Of a DNA stretch of 33,374 bases, positions 10,663 to 20,518 are shown piece by piece. The notes under the pieces are model-generated. The model made no database searches, had not been told where the DNA came from, and saw only the letters and a program-made list of their open reading frames with translations. The position numbers were made by a program, and so were the translations under genes. The stretch comes from Acidobacteriota bacterium (GTDB lineage: Bacteria > Acidobacteriota > Polarisedimenticolia > Gp22-AA2). Location: NCBI GenBank assembly GCA_003223165.1, contig QHXZ01000003.1:6303-39676 (forward strand), read 5' to 3'. The first letter of the stretch is position 1; each line of letters starts with the position of its first letter.

Positions 10663-13356
10663 ATGAGCACGACTCGTCCGAGCGAACTCGAGAAGGCCTT
10701 CGACCCGTCGCGGTTCGAGGACCGGTGGTACGCCCACTGGATCGCCCTGGGCGTGTTCACGGCCCGGCCCGCCTCGTCACGCCCGCCCTTCTCCATGGTG
10801 ATCCCGCCGCCCAACGTGACCGGCCGCCTGCACATGGGTCACGCCCTGAACAACACGCTGCAGGACATCCTGGCGCGCTGGCGCCGGATGAAGGGGGACG
10901 ATGTCCTCTGGCTCCCGGGCACCGACCATGCCGGGATCGCGACCCAGATGGTCGTCGATCGCGAGCTGGCGCGCGAGGGGACGAGCCGCCAGACGCTCGG
11001 CCGCGAGGCGTTCGTCGCCCGGGTCTGGACGTGGAAGGAGGAGTACGGCGGCGCGATCATCGCGCAGCTCAAGAGGCTGGGCTGCTCGTGCGACTGGACG
11101 CGCGAGCGCTTCACCATGGAGCCGGCGCTGTCCCGCGCCGTCCGGGAGGTGTTCGTCCGCCTGTACGAGGACGGCCTGATCTACCGCGACAAGTTCATCG
11201 TCAACTGGTGTCCCCGCTGCCGCACGGCCATCTCCGACCTGGAGGTGATCCCGCACGAAACGCAGGGCCACCTTTACACCATCGCCTATCCCTACTCCGA
11301 GGGCGGCGGCGCGATCGAAGTGGCCACCACGCGCCCGGAAACGATGCTGGGCGACACGGGCGTGGCCGTCCATCCGGAGGACGAGCGCTACCGGGACAAG
11401 GTCGGGCGCACGGTCATTCTGCCCCTCGTGGGACGCAGGCTGCCGATCGTGGCCGACGCCTTCGTCGATCGGGCCTTCGGCACCGGGGCCGTGAAGATCA
11501 CGCCGGCCCACGACGCCAACGACTACGCCGCCGCGCAGCGCACGGGCCTTCCCGTCCTGGTGGTCATGGACGAGGAGGCGCGCATGAACGACAACGTGCC
11601 GGCGCCCTACCGCGGCCTGGATCGCTTCGAAGCCCGCCGCCGCGTGGTCGAGGACCTGAAGGCGGCCGGGGCCCTGCGGAGCGTCAAGGACCACGTCCAT
11701 AACGTCGGCCGCTGCCAGCGCTGCCAGACGGTGGTCGAGCCTTACCTCTCGACACAGTGGTTCGTGCGGGTGCGGCCCCTGGCCGATGCCGCCGTGCAGG
11801 CGGTGGCCGACGGCCGCGTGCGCTTCACACCGCCGCACTGGGTCAACAGCTACAACGAGTGGATGTCGAAGATCCACGACTGGTGCATCTCCCGCCAGCT
11901 GTGGTGGGGGCACCAGATCCCGGCGTGGTACTGCGACGCCTGCGGCCATGTCACGGTGGCGCGCGACACCCCGGCGCAGTGCGCGGCATGCGGGACGGCC
12001 GCTCCGTGGCAGGACCCGGACGTCCTCGACACCTGGTTCTCTTCGGCGCTCTGGCCGTTCTCCACGCTGGGCTGGCCCGAGAGCACTCCCGAGCTGCGGC
12101 GTTACTACCCCGGGACGGTGCTCCTGACCGCGTTCGACATCCTGTTCTTCTGGGTGGCCCGCATGGTCATGATGGGGCTGCGTTTCATGGGAGACGTGCC
12201 GTTCCGTCGCGTCTACATCACCGGTCTGGTGCGGGACGCCGAGGGCCAGAAGATGTCCAAGACCCGCGGCAACGTCGTCGACCCTCTCGAACTCATCGCG
12301 CGCCATGGCGCGGACGCCGTGCGCTTCACCATGGCCGCCATGACCACGCCCGGAGGCGCCGACCTGCCCCTCTCCGAGGAACGGATGGCGGGCTACCGTG
12401 CCTTCGCCAACAAGATCTGGAACGCGGCCCGCTTCGTGCTGATGAACCTGGGCGAGGCGGGGGCGGCCCCCCGACCGCCGGCGGTACCGGCGCGGGACGC
12501 CCTGACCCTTCCGGACCGCTGGATCCTGAGCCGGCTGGCGCGCCTGGCGGCCGACGCGGACGCGGCCCTCTCGGAATTCCGCTTCGACGAGATGGCCAAC
12601 GCGCTGTACCAGTTCCTGTGGCACGAGTACTGCGACTGGTATCTCGAGATGGCCAAGCCCCACCTGGCCGCGCAGGCGGCTCCCGCGGACGCCGCACGCA
12701 CGCGCTCCGTCCTGCTGCACGTGCTGGAGAGGGTCCTGCGCCTGCTGCACCCGGTCATGCCGTTCCTGACGGAGGAGCTGTGGCAGCGTCTGCCCCACGA
12801 GGGCGAGTCGATCGCGCTGGCGCCCTATCCGGCTCCCGAGGAGGCGCGGCGCGACGACGAGGCCGAGCGCCGGGTGGCCCTGCTGATGGAGGTCGTCGGC
12901 AAGATCCGCAACGTGCGCGCCGAGCTCAACATCGACCCGGGACGCCGTCTTCCTTTGCGCTACCACGCGAGCGACGACGAGGCGGCCCGCACCCTCGCAG
13001 GGGCGCGCGCGGTCCTCATCACGCTCGCCCGGCTGGAGGACGCCCAGGAGGCGTCCGGCCTCGACGGCCTCGGCCCCGCCGCCCGGGCCGTGGCCGCGGG
13101 GGTCGACCTGGCGGTGCCGCTGGCCGGGGTGCTGGACGTCGGCAGCGAGCGGCGCCGCCTCGAGCGCGAGATCGAAAAGCTGTCGCGGGAGAGGGAGGGG
13201 CATGCCCGCAAGCTGGGGAACGCGGACTTCATCGGCAAGGCCCGCCCCGAGGTTGTGGAGAAGGTGCGCGCCATCCATCGCGAGCTGGACGAGAAGGCGA
13301 ACCGCCTGCGCCGCACCCTGGTATCGCTCGAAGGGACCGGCGACGCCTCGCCTTGA
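10663..13356 (+). CDS. valS: Valyl-tRNA synthetase
   Basis: [18 protein letters not shown] (HIGH motif), [14 protein letters not shown] (KMSKS), C-terminal coiled coil. ATG 10663 chosen because the upstream in-frame GTG at 10612 lies in the hairpin. Confidence 0.96.
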   Translation: MSTTRPSELEKAFDPSRFEDRWYAHWIALGVFTARPASSRPPFSMVIPPPNVTGRLHMGHALNNTLQDILARWRRMKGDDVLWLPGTDHAGIATQMVVDRELAREGTSRQTLGREAFVARVWTWKEEYGGAIIAQLKRLGCSCDWTRERFTMEPALSRAVREVFVRLYEDGLIYRDKFIVNWCPRCRTAISDLEVIPHETQGHLYTIAYPYSEGGGAIEVATTRPETMLGDTGVAVHPEDERYRDKVGRTVILPLVGRRLPIVADAFVDRAFGTGAVKITPAHDANDYAAAQRTGLPVLVVMDEEARMNDNVPAPYRGLDRFEARRRVVEDLKAAGALRSVKDHVHNVGRCQRCQTVVEPYLSTQWFVRVRPLADAAVQAVADGRVRFTPPHWVNSYNEWMSKIHDWCISRQLWWGHQIPAWYCDACGHVTVARDTPAQCAACGTAAPWQDPDVLDTWFSSALWPFSTLGWPESTPELRRYYPGTVLLTAFDILFFWVARMVMMGLRFMGDVPFRRVYITGLVRDAEGQKMSKTRGNVVDPLELIARHGADAVRFTMAAMTTPGGADLPLSEERMAGYRAFANKIWNAARFVLMNLGEAGAAPRPPAVPARDALTLPDRWILSRLARLAADADAALSEFRFDEMANALYQFLWHEYCDWYLEMAKPHLAAQAAPADAARTRSVLLHVLERVLRLLHPVMPFLTEELWQRLPHEGESIALAPYPAPEEARRDDEAERRVALLMEVVGKIRNVRAELNIDPGRRLPLRYHASDDEAARTLAGARAVLITLARLEDAQEASGLDGLGPAARAVAAGVDLAVPLAGVLDVGSERRRLEREIEKLSREREGHARKLGNADFIGKARPEVVEKVRAIHRELDEKANRLRRTLVSLEGTGDASP

Positions 13357-13381
13357 CCACCCTCGCACCCTGTGGGAGAAT
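13353..13381 (+). promoter_or_regulatory. Possible sigma70 promoter TTGACC-N17-GAGAAT upstream of nadC
   Basis: TTGACC 13353-13358 contains the valS stop codon; 17-nt spacer; GAGAAT 13376-13381; nadC ATG 13392. The start codon is very close, so a leaderless or near-leaderless mRNA would be needed. Confidence 0.3.
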
Positions 13382-13391
13382 CCGCCCACCC

Positions 13392-14252
13392 ATGATCGAT
13401 CCGGAGATCCTGCGCCGCGCCGTCCGGGCGGCACTCGAGGAGGACCTCGGGCCGGGCGACATCACCTCTCAGGCCGTGGTCGGCGAAGCCGCGCGCGGGC
13501 GCGGCCGGATCGTGGCCCGCGAATCCCTGGTGGTGGCCGGGCTGCCCGCGGCCCGGGAGGCCTTCCGCCAGGTCGATCCCGGCCTGGCCTTCGACGAGGC
13601 GGCCGCGGAGGGAGAACGCCGCGGAGCCGGCGAGCCGATCGCCTTCGTCAGCGGAGCGGCCCGGTCGATCCTGGCGGCGGAGCGGACCGCCCTCAACTTC
13701 CTGCAGCGGATGTCCGGCATCGCCACGGCCGTCCGGCGCCTGGTCGATCGGGTCGGAGAATCGGGCCTGCAGGTCGCCGACACGCGCAAGACCGCCCCCG
13801 GACTGCGGGCCTTCGACAAGTACGCCGTCCGCGTCGGCGGGGGCACGAATCATCGCTCCGGGCTCCACGACGCAGTCCTGATCAAGGACAACCACTGGCG
13901 GCTGGCCGGAGGCGTGGCGGCGGCCGTGAGCCGGGCGCGCCAGGCCATGGCGGACCGTGGCCCCGGCGCCGGGCGCCGCGCGCGCATCGAGGTGGAGGTG
14001 GGGACGATCGCCGATCTCGAGGAGGCCCTGGAGGCCGGGGCGGATGCGATCCTGCTGGACAACATGGACGCCACCACGCTGGAACGCGCGGTGACCAGGG
14101 CGCGTGGCCGGGCCTTCCTGGAGGTTTCGGGGGGCGTCGGCGAGGACGATCTCCAGCGCCTCGCCGCCCTGGGGATCGACAGGGTTTCGATCGGATCGCT
14201 GACCCACTCCGTCCGCGCGGCGGATATCGCCCTCGAACTGGAGGCCGCATGA
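13392..14252 (+). CDS. nadC: Nicotinate-nucleotide diphosphorylase (carboxylating)
   Basis: EEDLGPGDITSQAV, ERTALNFLQRMSGIAT, DTRKTAPGLRAFDKYAVRVGGGTNHRSGL, GVGEDDLQRLAALGIDRVSIGSLTHS. Confidence 0.95.
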   Translation: MIDPEILRRAVRAALEEDLGPGDITSQAVVGEAARGRGRIVARESLVVAGLPAAREAFRQVDPGLAFDEAAAEGERRGAGEPIAFVSGAARSILAAERTALNFLQRMSGIATAVRRLVDRVGESGLQVADTRKTAPGLRAFDKYAVRVGGGTNHRSGLHDAVLIKDNHWRLAGGVAAAVSRARQAMADRGPGAGRRARIEVEVGTIADLEEALEAGADAILLDNMDATTLERAVTRARGRAFLEVSGGVGEDDLQRLAALGIDRVSIGSLTHSVRAADIALELEAA

Positions 14253-15124
14253 AGCGCCCCGCGCCCCCGCCGCGCGATCCGCCGGCCGCCGGCGTCCTCT
14301 TCGGACCTCCGCAACCCTCCGGAGACGAGGCGTTGACTCCGGCGGCCCTGCAACGCCGCCTGCGCACGGCCGTCTTCGGCCATCGCGTCTTCTACTACCC
14401 GAGCATCGGCTCCACCAACGACCGGGCCCTGGAGCTGGCCGCTGCCGGCGAGCCGGAGGGGAGCCTGGTCCTGGCCGAGGAACAGACCCTGGGGCGCGGC
14501 CGGCGGGATCGCTCCTGGAGCTCGCCACCCTGCTCCGGAATCTATGCCACCCTCATCCTGCGCCCCTCCGTGCCGGCGCCGCGCGCGCCGCTCTTCACCT
14601 TCATGGCGGCGGTCGCGGTGACCGAGGCCCTCGAGGAGGCGGCCGCCGTGCCGGCGCGCATCAAGTGGCCCAACGACGTCATGGTCGGCACGCGCAAGAT
14701 CGCCGGCATTCTCGGCGAGGTGCGCGGCTCCGATCCCGAGATCCGGGAGCTCGTCGTGGGCTTCGGGATCAACGTCAACCATGGGCCCGAGGACTTCCCG
14801 GCCGACCTGCGCGGGCGGGCCACCTCGGTGAGGGTCGAGACCGGAGTGCCGGCGGAGCGGGCGTCGATCCTGGCCCGGCTCCTGGAAGGTCTCGAACGCC
14901 GCTACGGCCGCCTGCTGCGCGGCGAAGCCTCCGACCTGCTGCGGGAGTGGGAAGGACTTTCGGCCCTGCCGCCGGGAGAGCGGGTGGTGGTGCAGGGACC
15001 CGGGGGACGCGTGGAGGGGAGCGTCGTCGGCGTGGACGACGAGGGGGCGCTCCTGCTGCGCGATGGGGACGGCCGCGCGGTGCGGGTCCCGTTCGGGGAG
15101 ATCGTCCGGTGCTTCTGGCCCTGA
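14249..15124 (+). CDS. birA: Biotin--[acetyl-CoA-carboxylase] ligase, no N-terminal HTH
   Basis: YPSIGSTNDRALELA, EEQTLGRGRRDRSWSSP, IKWPNDVMVGTRKIAGILGEVR, GFGINVNH. Confidence 0.93.
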   Translation: MKRPAPPPRDPPAAGVLFGPPQPSGDEALTPAALQRRLRTAVFGHRVFYYPSIGSTNDRALELAAAGEPEGSLVLAEEQTLGRGRRDRSWSSPPCSGIYATLILRPSVPAPRAPLFTFMAAVAVTEALEEAAAVPARIKWPNDVMVGTRKIAGILGEVRGSDPEIRELVVGFGINVNHGPEDFPADLRGRATSVRVETGVPAERASILARLLEGLERRYGRLLRGEASDLLREWEGLSALPPGERVVVQGPGGRVEGSVVGVDDEGALLLRDGDGRAVRVPFGEIVRCFWP

Positions 15125-15137
15125 GGGAGCGTCCGCC

Positions 15138-15905
15138 ATGCTCCTGGTGATGGACGTCGGCAACAGCAACACCGTCCTGGGAGTCTACGACGGCACGCGC
15201 CTCCTGGCCCACTGGCGCCTGACCACGGTGCGCGACCGGACCGTGGACGAGTACGGGGTCCTGGCGCGCAACCTCTTCTCGATCGCCGCCATCGAGGCCC
15301 GCTCGATCGACGGCCTGATCATCGCCTCGGTCGTGCCACCGCTCAACGGCGTTCTCGAGGAGATGGCCCGCGTCTACCTCAAGCTGAAGCCGCTGTTCGT
15401 CGAGCCGGGCATCAAGACGGGAATGCCGATCCTCTACGAGAACCCTCAGGAGGTCGGCGCCGATCGCATCGTCAACGGGGTCGCCGCCTTCGAGCGCTTC
15501 AAGAGCGCGGTGATCGTGGTGGACTTCGGCACCGCCACCACCTTCGACGCCATCTCATCCAGGGGCGAGTACCTGGGAGGGGCGATCGCCCCCGGGCTCG
15601 CCATCTCGGCGGAGGCCCTCTTCCAGCGCGCCGCGCGCCTCCCGCGCGTCGACATCCGCCGGCCGCCGCACGTCATCGGGCGCAACACCACGCACAGCGT
15701 GCAGTCCGGGCTGTTCCATGGATATGTGTCCCTGGTGAGCGGCATCCTTTCGCGCATGCGGGAGGAAGTGGGGGAGCCCGCCCGTACCATCGGCACCGGC
15801 GGCCTGCTCGTGCCTCTCGAGGCCGAGCTGCGCGCCCTGCTCGATACCCTGGACCCCGACCTCACCTTGGAAGGGCTGCGGATCATCTACGACCGGAACC
15901 GATGA
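15138..15905 (+). CDS. coaX: Type III pantothenate kinase
   Basis: MLLVMDVGNSNTVLGVYDG, GADRIVNGVAAF, VVDFGTATTFDAIS, GGAIAPGLAIS. Confidence 0.95.
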   Translation: MLLVMDVGNSNTVLGVYDGTRLLAHWRLTTVRDRTVDEYGVLARNLFSIAAIEARSIDGLIIASVVPPLNGVLEEMARVYLKLKPLFVEPGIKTGMPILYENPQEVGADRIVNGVAAFERFKSAVIVVDFGTATTFDAISSRGEYLGGAIAPGLAISAEALFQRAARLPRVDIRRPPHVIGRNTTHSVQSGLFHGYVSLVSGILSRMREEVGEPARTIGTGGLLVPLEAELRALLDTLDPDLTLEGLRIIYDRNR

Positions 15906-16612
15906 TCGGGCCGCCCGACCCCGACGCCTACTACCGTGCCATCGAGGAGGAGTTCGTGCGGCGTCGCAAGGCGCCGATGATCCTGTCGCCGCGGGACTGG
16001 GCCCTGATGGGCGCCTGGCGGGAGGCGGGCATCCCGCTGCGCATCGTGCTGCAGGGGATCGACAACGTGTTCGAGGCATTCGAGAGTCGTCCCCACGCGC
16101 CCGCGCGCCGCATCAACTCTCTCTCCTACTGCCGCCAGGAGGTCCTGAGCCTGCATCACCTGCACCAGCGCCTGCAGGCCGTCGAGGCCGGCCGTCCCGC
16201 CGGCTCCGGGCGCGAGGCCGCGGCCGGGGTGGCGCGCCACCTCGGCCAGCTGGCGCGGCGGGTGCGCCAGGCGATGGGCGCCGCCTCGGAGGCCCGACTC
16301 GATCCCCTGGTCGCCGCGCTCGCCGGCGCTGCGGCCGATCTCAAGCGCCTGCGTAGCGAAATCAAGGCCGGGTCGCTCCAGCCCTCGCGGCTCGAGGAGG
16401 AGCTGCACCATCTCGAGGAGGGGGTCCTCGACGCGGCGCGCCGCGCGTTGCCCGAGGGCGAGGTCGTCGCCCTGGAGGCGGACGCCGCGCGGGAGCTGGA
16501 GGGGGAGCGTACGCGCATGACGCCCGATGGCTTCGCCGCCACCCGCCGCGCGCTCGTGGCGCGCGCCTTGCGCCGGCGCTGCCGGCTGCCGCGCCTCACG
16601 CTCTTCGACTGA
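15902..16612 (+). CDS. Conserved hypothetical protein
   Basis: ORF overlapping coaX by 4 nt; N-terminal segment DAYYRAIEEEFVRRRKAPMILSPRDWALMGAWREAGIPLRIVLQGI. No family assigned. Confidence 0.7.
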   Translation: MIGPPDPDAYYRAIEEEFVRRRKAPMILSPRDWALMGAWREAGIPLRIVLQGIDNVFEAFESRPHAPARRINSLSYCRQEVLSLHHLHQRLQAVEAGRPAGSGREAAAGVARHLGQLARRVRQAMGAASEARLDPLVAALAGAAADLKRLRSEIKAGSLQPSRLEEELHHLEEGVLDAARRALPEGEVVALEADAARELEGERTRMTPDGFAATRRALVARALRRRCRLPRLTLFD

Positions 16613-16628
16613 CCGCCCCGCGAGGATC

Positions 16629-16657
16629 TTGACCGGGCGAGTCGCGGGGACTAGCAT
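16629..16657 (+). promoter_or_regulatory. Possible sigma70 promoter TTGACC-N17-TAGCAT upstream of comEC
   Basis: TTGACC 16629-16634, 17-nt spacer, TAGCAT 16652-16657, GTG start 16696. Confidence 0.45.
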
Positions 16658-16695
16658 CGTACGCCTGCCTGGAGAGCCGGCAAGCCGGGGCGCTC

Positions 16696-19179
16696 GTGGG
16701 CCTCCCCCGATCCGAGCGAAACCGATCGCCGGCCGGCGCACGGAGCCTGGCCTTCGCGTCGGCCTGCGCCGCGGGCGTCCTTCTGGCCGCGCCCGCCGGA
16801 CCCGAGGCCGCGGTCACGCTCCTCGCGCTGCTGGCGCTCGCCGCGGCGCTCCCGGCCCACCGGACGCCTCCCTTCCGCATCTTCCTGGCGCTCGCCCTGG
16901 GCGCCGCGAGCGTGTCGCTTCATGCCTGCCGTGACGGGACCGCCGGCCTGGCGCGCCTGATCGCCCGTGCCGCTCCGGGGCCCGTCGGCCTGCGCGCCAG
17001 GCTCCTCGAGGTGGAGACTCTCCCCGAGAGCCGCGCCGCCCTGCTGGTCGATCTCGAGAGGTATGCCCTCCCGGGCGGCGACCGTGACTGGCGCCTGCCG
17101 CCCGGGGATGCCCGCCTGCGTCTCACGGTGCCGCTCGATCCGGCGGGCGGGGAGCCGCCCTGGCGCCCGGGGGATCTCCTCGAGATGAGCGCGCGCGTGT
17201 CGCCGCCCCGGCGCTTCGCGAATCCCGGCTCGTTCGATTACGCGGCCCATCTCGCCGCGCGCGGCATCGGCCTGGTGGGATCGATCAAGAACGCGCGCCT
17301 GATCGAGGTCCTTCCCGGCAGCGGACGGCCATGGCTCGACCTCCTGCCGGCGCTGCGCCGGGAGATCGTGGCGCGCCTGCGGCGTGCCGCGGGTCCCGGT
17401 CCCGGTGGGGAGGGAACGGCCTCCTTCCTGGCCGCAATCCTGGTGGGGGAGAGGGGCGATCTGCCGGCCGAGCTCGAGGAGCGGCTGCTGCGCGCCGGGG
17501 TCTACCACATCATCGCCCTCTCAGGGCTCAACGTGGGCCTGGTCGCCCTGCTGGTGGGGGGCGCGTTCCGTCTCCTGCCGCTGCGCCAAGGCCGGCGGCA
17601 CGCCCTGGCGGCGGTGGCGGTCGCGCTGTACTGGGGCGTCGCCCGTCCGGGAGGATCGATCGCGCGCGCCGCGCTGATGGTGCTGCTGCAGCTGTCCGCC
17701 GGCGGGCTCCGGCGCCGGGTCCCGCCGCTCGCCACGCTCTCCGTCTCCGGGCTCCTGCTGCTCCTCGCCCGGCCCGCCAACGCCTTCGACGTCGGCTTCC
17801 AGCTGACCTTCTCCGCCACGCTCGGCATCCTGCTCCTGGGACGACGGCGTACCCCGGCGGGCGAGACACCCGGGCGACCGGGTGGAACCCTCTTCCGATG
17901 GGTGCGGACGTCGCTGCGCACCTCGGCCGCCGCCCTGGCCGCCACGGCGCTCTGCACCGCGCACCACTTCCACACCATGACCGCCGCGGCGCTGGCGGCC
18001 AACCTGTTCGCCATCCCGATCGCCGGTCTCCTGCTGGTGCTGGCGTTCGCGATCGCCATCCTGCCGTCGCTCGCCTTCGGACCCGCGGCGCTCCTGGCTT
18101 CCGTGGCCGGGGCCGCGATCGACCTTCTCGGCCGCCTGTGCGCGCTCGTGTCGAGGCCGCCTGGCGCGTCGTTCTTCGTCCTCCCACCGGCGGGAGCGCT
18201 GGCGCTGTGGGGGAGCGCCCTGGTGGTGATCATCGGCCAGGCACCTCGCGCCGCGGTCCGCCGGGCGGCCTTCGCGGCGCTCCTGGGCGGCCTCGCCTGG
18301 ACGGCCGCCGCCGGCCGCCAGGGGAGCGGGCCGGGTGAGTTGCAGCTCGTCGCGCTCGACGTGGGCCAGGGGGATGCGCTCCTGATGCGTCTGCCCGCGG
18401 GGATCACGATGCTGATCGACGCCGGGGGCTTCGCCCGCTCGGAGTTCGACGTCGGTGCCAAGGTGGTCGGGCCCGCCCTCAGGTCGCTCGGCCGCCTGCG
18501 CCTGGACATCCTGACCGTGACCCACGCGCACCGCGATCACCTGGGGGGCGCCGCGGCCATCCTGCGGCAGTTCCATCCCGGCGCCCTCTGGCTGGGGCGC
18601 ATGCCGCCCGGCGATCCGTCGGTCGGCGCCCTGGAGAGGCTGGCCGAGGAGGAGGGCACCGCCGTCGTGCGGCCGCGGCGTGGCGTCCTCCTGCGCACCG
18701 GCGGGGCGCTGCTCGAGATCCTCAACCCGGGCGCCGGCGTGCCGGAGCGGACCCAGGCTGCGAACGATGACAGCCTGGTGATGCGGATCACGTTCGGGCG
18801 CCGGAGCGTCCTGTTGACCGGCGATCTGGAAGCGCCCCTCGAGGCGGTCCTGGTCCGCGAAGGGAGGGGCCTGAGCGCAACACTTCTCAAGGTGGGGCAC
18901 CACGGCAGCCGCACCTCCACGACCGCCCCCTTCCTGGCGCGGGTGGGCCCGCGGCTGGCCGTGGTCTCGGTGGGGGCGAGCAACCCGTGGGGCCATCCCG
19001 ACCCGGAGGTCCTCGACAGGCTCGCGGCGGCCGGAGCGCGGGTCTACCGCACCGATCGGGACGGCGCCGTCCGCTTCCGCACCGACGGCCTCGCCCCCTG
19101 GTCCGCCGCGCGGCTGGCGCCGCCGGGCGCGCAGGAGGCGGACGGGATCAGCGCGCCACGCCGACCGGTTGCGGAATGA
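16696..19179 (+). CDS. comEC: ComEC/Rec2-family competence protein (membrane channel + metallo-beta-lactamase-like domain)
   Basis: YHIIALSGLNVGLVALL, multiple TM segments, C-terminal DVGQGDALLMRLP...THAHRDHLGG...LKVGHHGSRTSTT. Confidence 0.92.
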   Translation: MGLPRSERNRSPAGARSLAFASACAAGVLLAAPAGPEAAVTLLALLALAAALPAHRTPPFRIFLALALGAASVSLHACRDGTAGLARLIARAAPGPVGLRARLLEVETLPESRAALLVDLERYALPGGDRDWRLPPGDARLRLTVPLDPAGGEPPWRPGDLLEMSARVSPPRRFANPGSFDYAAHLAARGIGLVGSIKNARLIEVLPGSGRPWLDLLPALRREIVARLRRAAGPGPGGEGTASFLAAILVGERGDLPAELEERLLRAGVYHIIALSGLNVGLVALLVGGAFRLLPLRQGRRHALAAVAVALYWGVARPGGSIARAALMVLLQLSAGGLRRRVPPLATLSVSGLLLLLARPANAFDVGFQLTFSATLGILLLGRRRTPAGETPGRPGGTLFRWVRTSLRTSAAALAATALCTAHHFHTMTAAALAANLFAIPIAGLLLVLAFAIAILPSLAFGPAALLASVAGAAIDLLGRLCALVSRPPGASFFVLPPAGALALWGSALVVIIGQAPRAAVRRAAFAALLGGLAWTAAAGRQGSGPGELQLVALDVGQGDALLMRLPAGITMLIDAGGFARSEFDVGAKVVGPALRSLGRLRLDILTVTHAHRDHLGGAAAILRQFHPGALWLGRMPPGDPSVGALERLAEEEGTAVVRPRRGVLLRTGGALLEILNPGAGVPERTQAANDDSLVMRITFGRRSVLLTGDLEAPLEAVLVREGRGLSATLLKVGHHGSRTSTTAPFLARVGPRLAVVSVGASNPWGHPDPEVLDRLAAAGARVYRTDRDGAVRFRTDGLAPWSAARLAPPGAQEADGISAPRRPVAE

Positions 19180-20095
19180 AGCAGAGCAGGAAGATGGCCA
19201 AGGCCAGCCAGGCGATCGCCAGCCTGCCACGGTCGAGGGCGGAGTCCTCCTCGAGAAGAGGGGGATGCCGCCAGCCGATGATGGCGAAGATGACCCCGAA
19301 GGTCACGAGCGGCCAGGCCTGGAACACCACCCCGAAGACGATCATGACGGGGATTCCGTAGCGCGACACCCTGGCGTGAAGGCGGGGCGAGAGGGCGTAC
19401 AGCATGTGGCCGCCGTCGAGTTGTCCGATCGGGAGCAGGTTCAGCGCGGTGGCCAGGAGGCCGAGCCACGCGGCGGCGAAGACCGGGTGGATCCGGATCA
19501 AGGTCTCGGGCCCGAGCCGGAAGAAGAGTGGGTACAGGACCTCGAGCAGCAGGCACGATCCCAGGCCGATGTCGCCGGGTCGCGCCGGCTGCCGGGTCAC
19601 CGTGGAGTGCGCCAGGCCGTACAGCAACACCGGTATCGCCACGACGAAGCCGGCGAGGGGCCCCGCCACGCCCACGTCGAACAGCGCCCGGCGGTGCGTG
19701 AAGGGGGCGCGGATGCGGATCAGCGCTCCGAACGTCCCGAACATGTGAGGCGCCGGCAGGAAGAAGGGGAGCGACGCTTCGATGCGGTAGATCCGGCAGG
19801 CGATGTAGTGCCCCATCTCGTGCGAGCCGAGGATCAGCAGCAGGCTCAGCGAGTAAGGGATCCCGAGCGTCCAATACCGCGGGCCGAGCAGGACCTCCCG
19901 CGCCGCCCTCCAGCTCGGGTCATCCAGGGTCATGAGCGCCCCCGCCACGATGGTCGAAACCAGAGTCGCGAGAAGGCACGCCAGGTTGACGGCGGGCGGG
20001 AAGGGACGTCCACGGCGGCGCGCGGGACCGGGAGGCGGCGGAGGGGACCAGCGCGGGTCGCCCGGAGGAGGGTGGATCTCGAGAGCTTCCTGCAC
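19148..20095 (-). CDS. Site-2 protease family (M50) membrane metalloprotease
   Basis: LILGSHEMGHYIACRIY (HExxH-type motif), NLLPIGQLDGGHMLYAL, several TM segments; GTG start overlapping the HU stop. Confidence 0.88.
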   Translation of the reverse strand: MQEALEIHPPPGDPRWSPPPPPGPARRRGRPFPPAVNLACLLATLVSTIVAGALMTLDDPSWRAAREVLLGPRYWTLGIPYSLSLLLILGSHEMGHYIACRIYRIEASLPFFLPAPHMFGTFGALIRIRAPFTHRRALFDVGVAGPLAGFVVAIPVLLYGLAHSTVTRQPARPGDIGLGSCLLLEVLYPLFFRLGPETLIRIHPVFAAAWLGLLATALNLLPIGQLDGGHMLYALSPRLHARVSRYGIPVMIVFGVVFQAWPLVTFGVIFAIIGWRHPPLLEEDSALDRGRLAIAWLALAIFLLCFIPQPVGVAR

Positions 20096-20364
20096 TACCT
20101 CAAGTTCCTGAGGTTCTTGCCTGGCTTGAAGCGGATGGTCTTGCCGGGAGGGATGCGCACCTCGGTTCCGGTCCTGGGGTTGCGGCCGATCCCCTTCTTG
20201 CGCGGCTTGACCTGGAAGACGCCGAAGCCGCGCAGCTCGATCCTTTCGCCGCGGCGCATCGACTCCTTCATCGCATCGAGGATCGCCTCGACCGCGACCA
20301 CCGCCTTGACGCGGGTGATGTCGGCCGTCTTGGCGACATTATTGATGATGTCGGTCTTGATCAT
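20095..20364 (-). CDS. HU/IHF-family DNA-binding protein
   Basis: MIKTDIINNVAKTADITRVKAVVAVEAILDAMKESMRRGERIELRGFGVFQVKPRKKGIGRNPRTGTEVRIPPGKTIRFKPGK. Confidence 0.95.
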   Translation of the reverse strand: MIKTDIINNVAKTADITRVKAVVAVEAILDAMKESMRRGERIELRGFGVFQVKPRKKGIGRNPRTGTEVRIPPGKTIRFKPGKNLRNLR

Positions 20365-20413
20365 CCCCGGGCCTCCCCTTCAAGCATCGTGAAAATGCTC
20401 GTAAGTTGCTGAA

Positions 20414-20442
20414 AGTATAGGAATCTAGACGCGGACTGTCAA
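20414..20442 (-). promoter_or_regulatory. Strong sigma70-type promoter TTGACA-N17-TATACT driving the HU gene
   Basis: Reverse strand: TTGACA (20442-20437), 17-nt spacer GTCCGCGTCTAGATTCC, TATACT (20419-20414); HU ATG at 20364. Confidence 0.75.
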
Positions 20443-20518
20443 GCCGGCCCCGAAGAGCCGCTGTGATATATTCCATTCTGACTCAAGGACTTCCGAAGGA
20501 TCCCGGGGAGGTGGCGCG

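Noticed and set aside
10777-13434. 885-aa minus-strand ORF opposite valS
   Set aside because: Antisense shadow of a clear valS reading frame with biased composition; no family motifs.
11757-14252. 831-aa ORF whose C-terminus is nadC
   Set aside because: The N-terminal ~545 residues are an out-of-frame read of valS; the true nadC start is ATG 13392.
20461-20472. Possible -10 (TATATT) for der
   Set aside because: No acceptable -35 at 16-18 nt, so promoter assignment is not supported.
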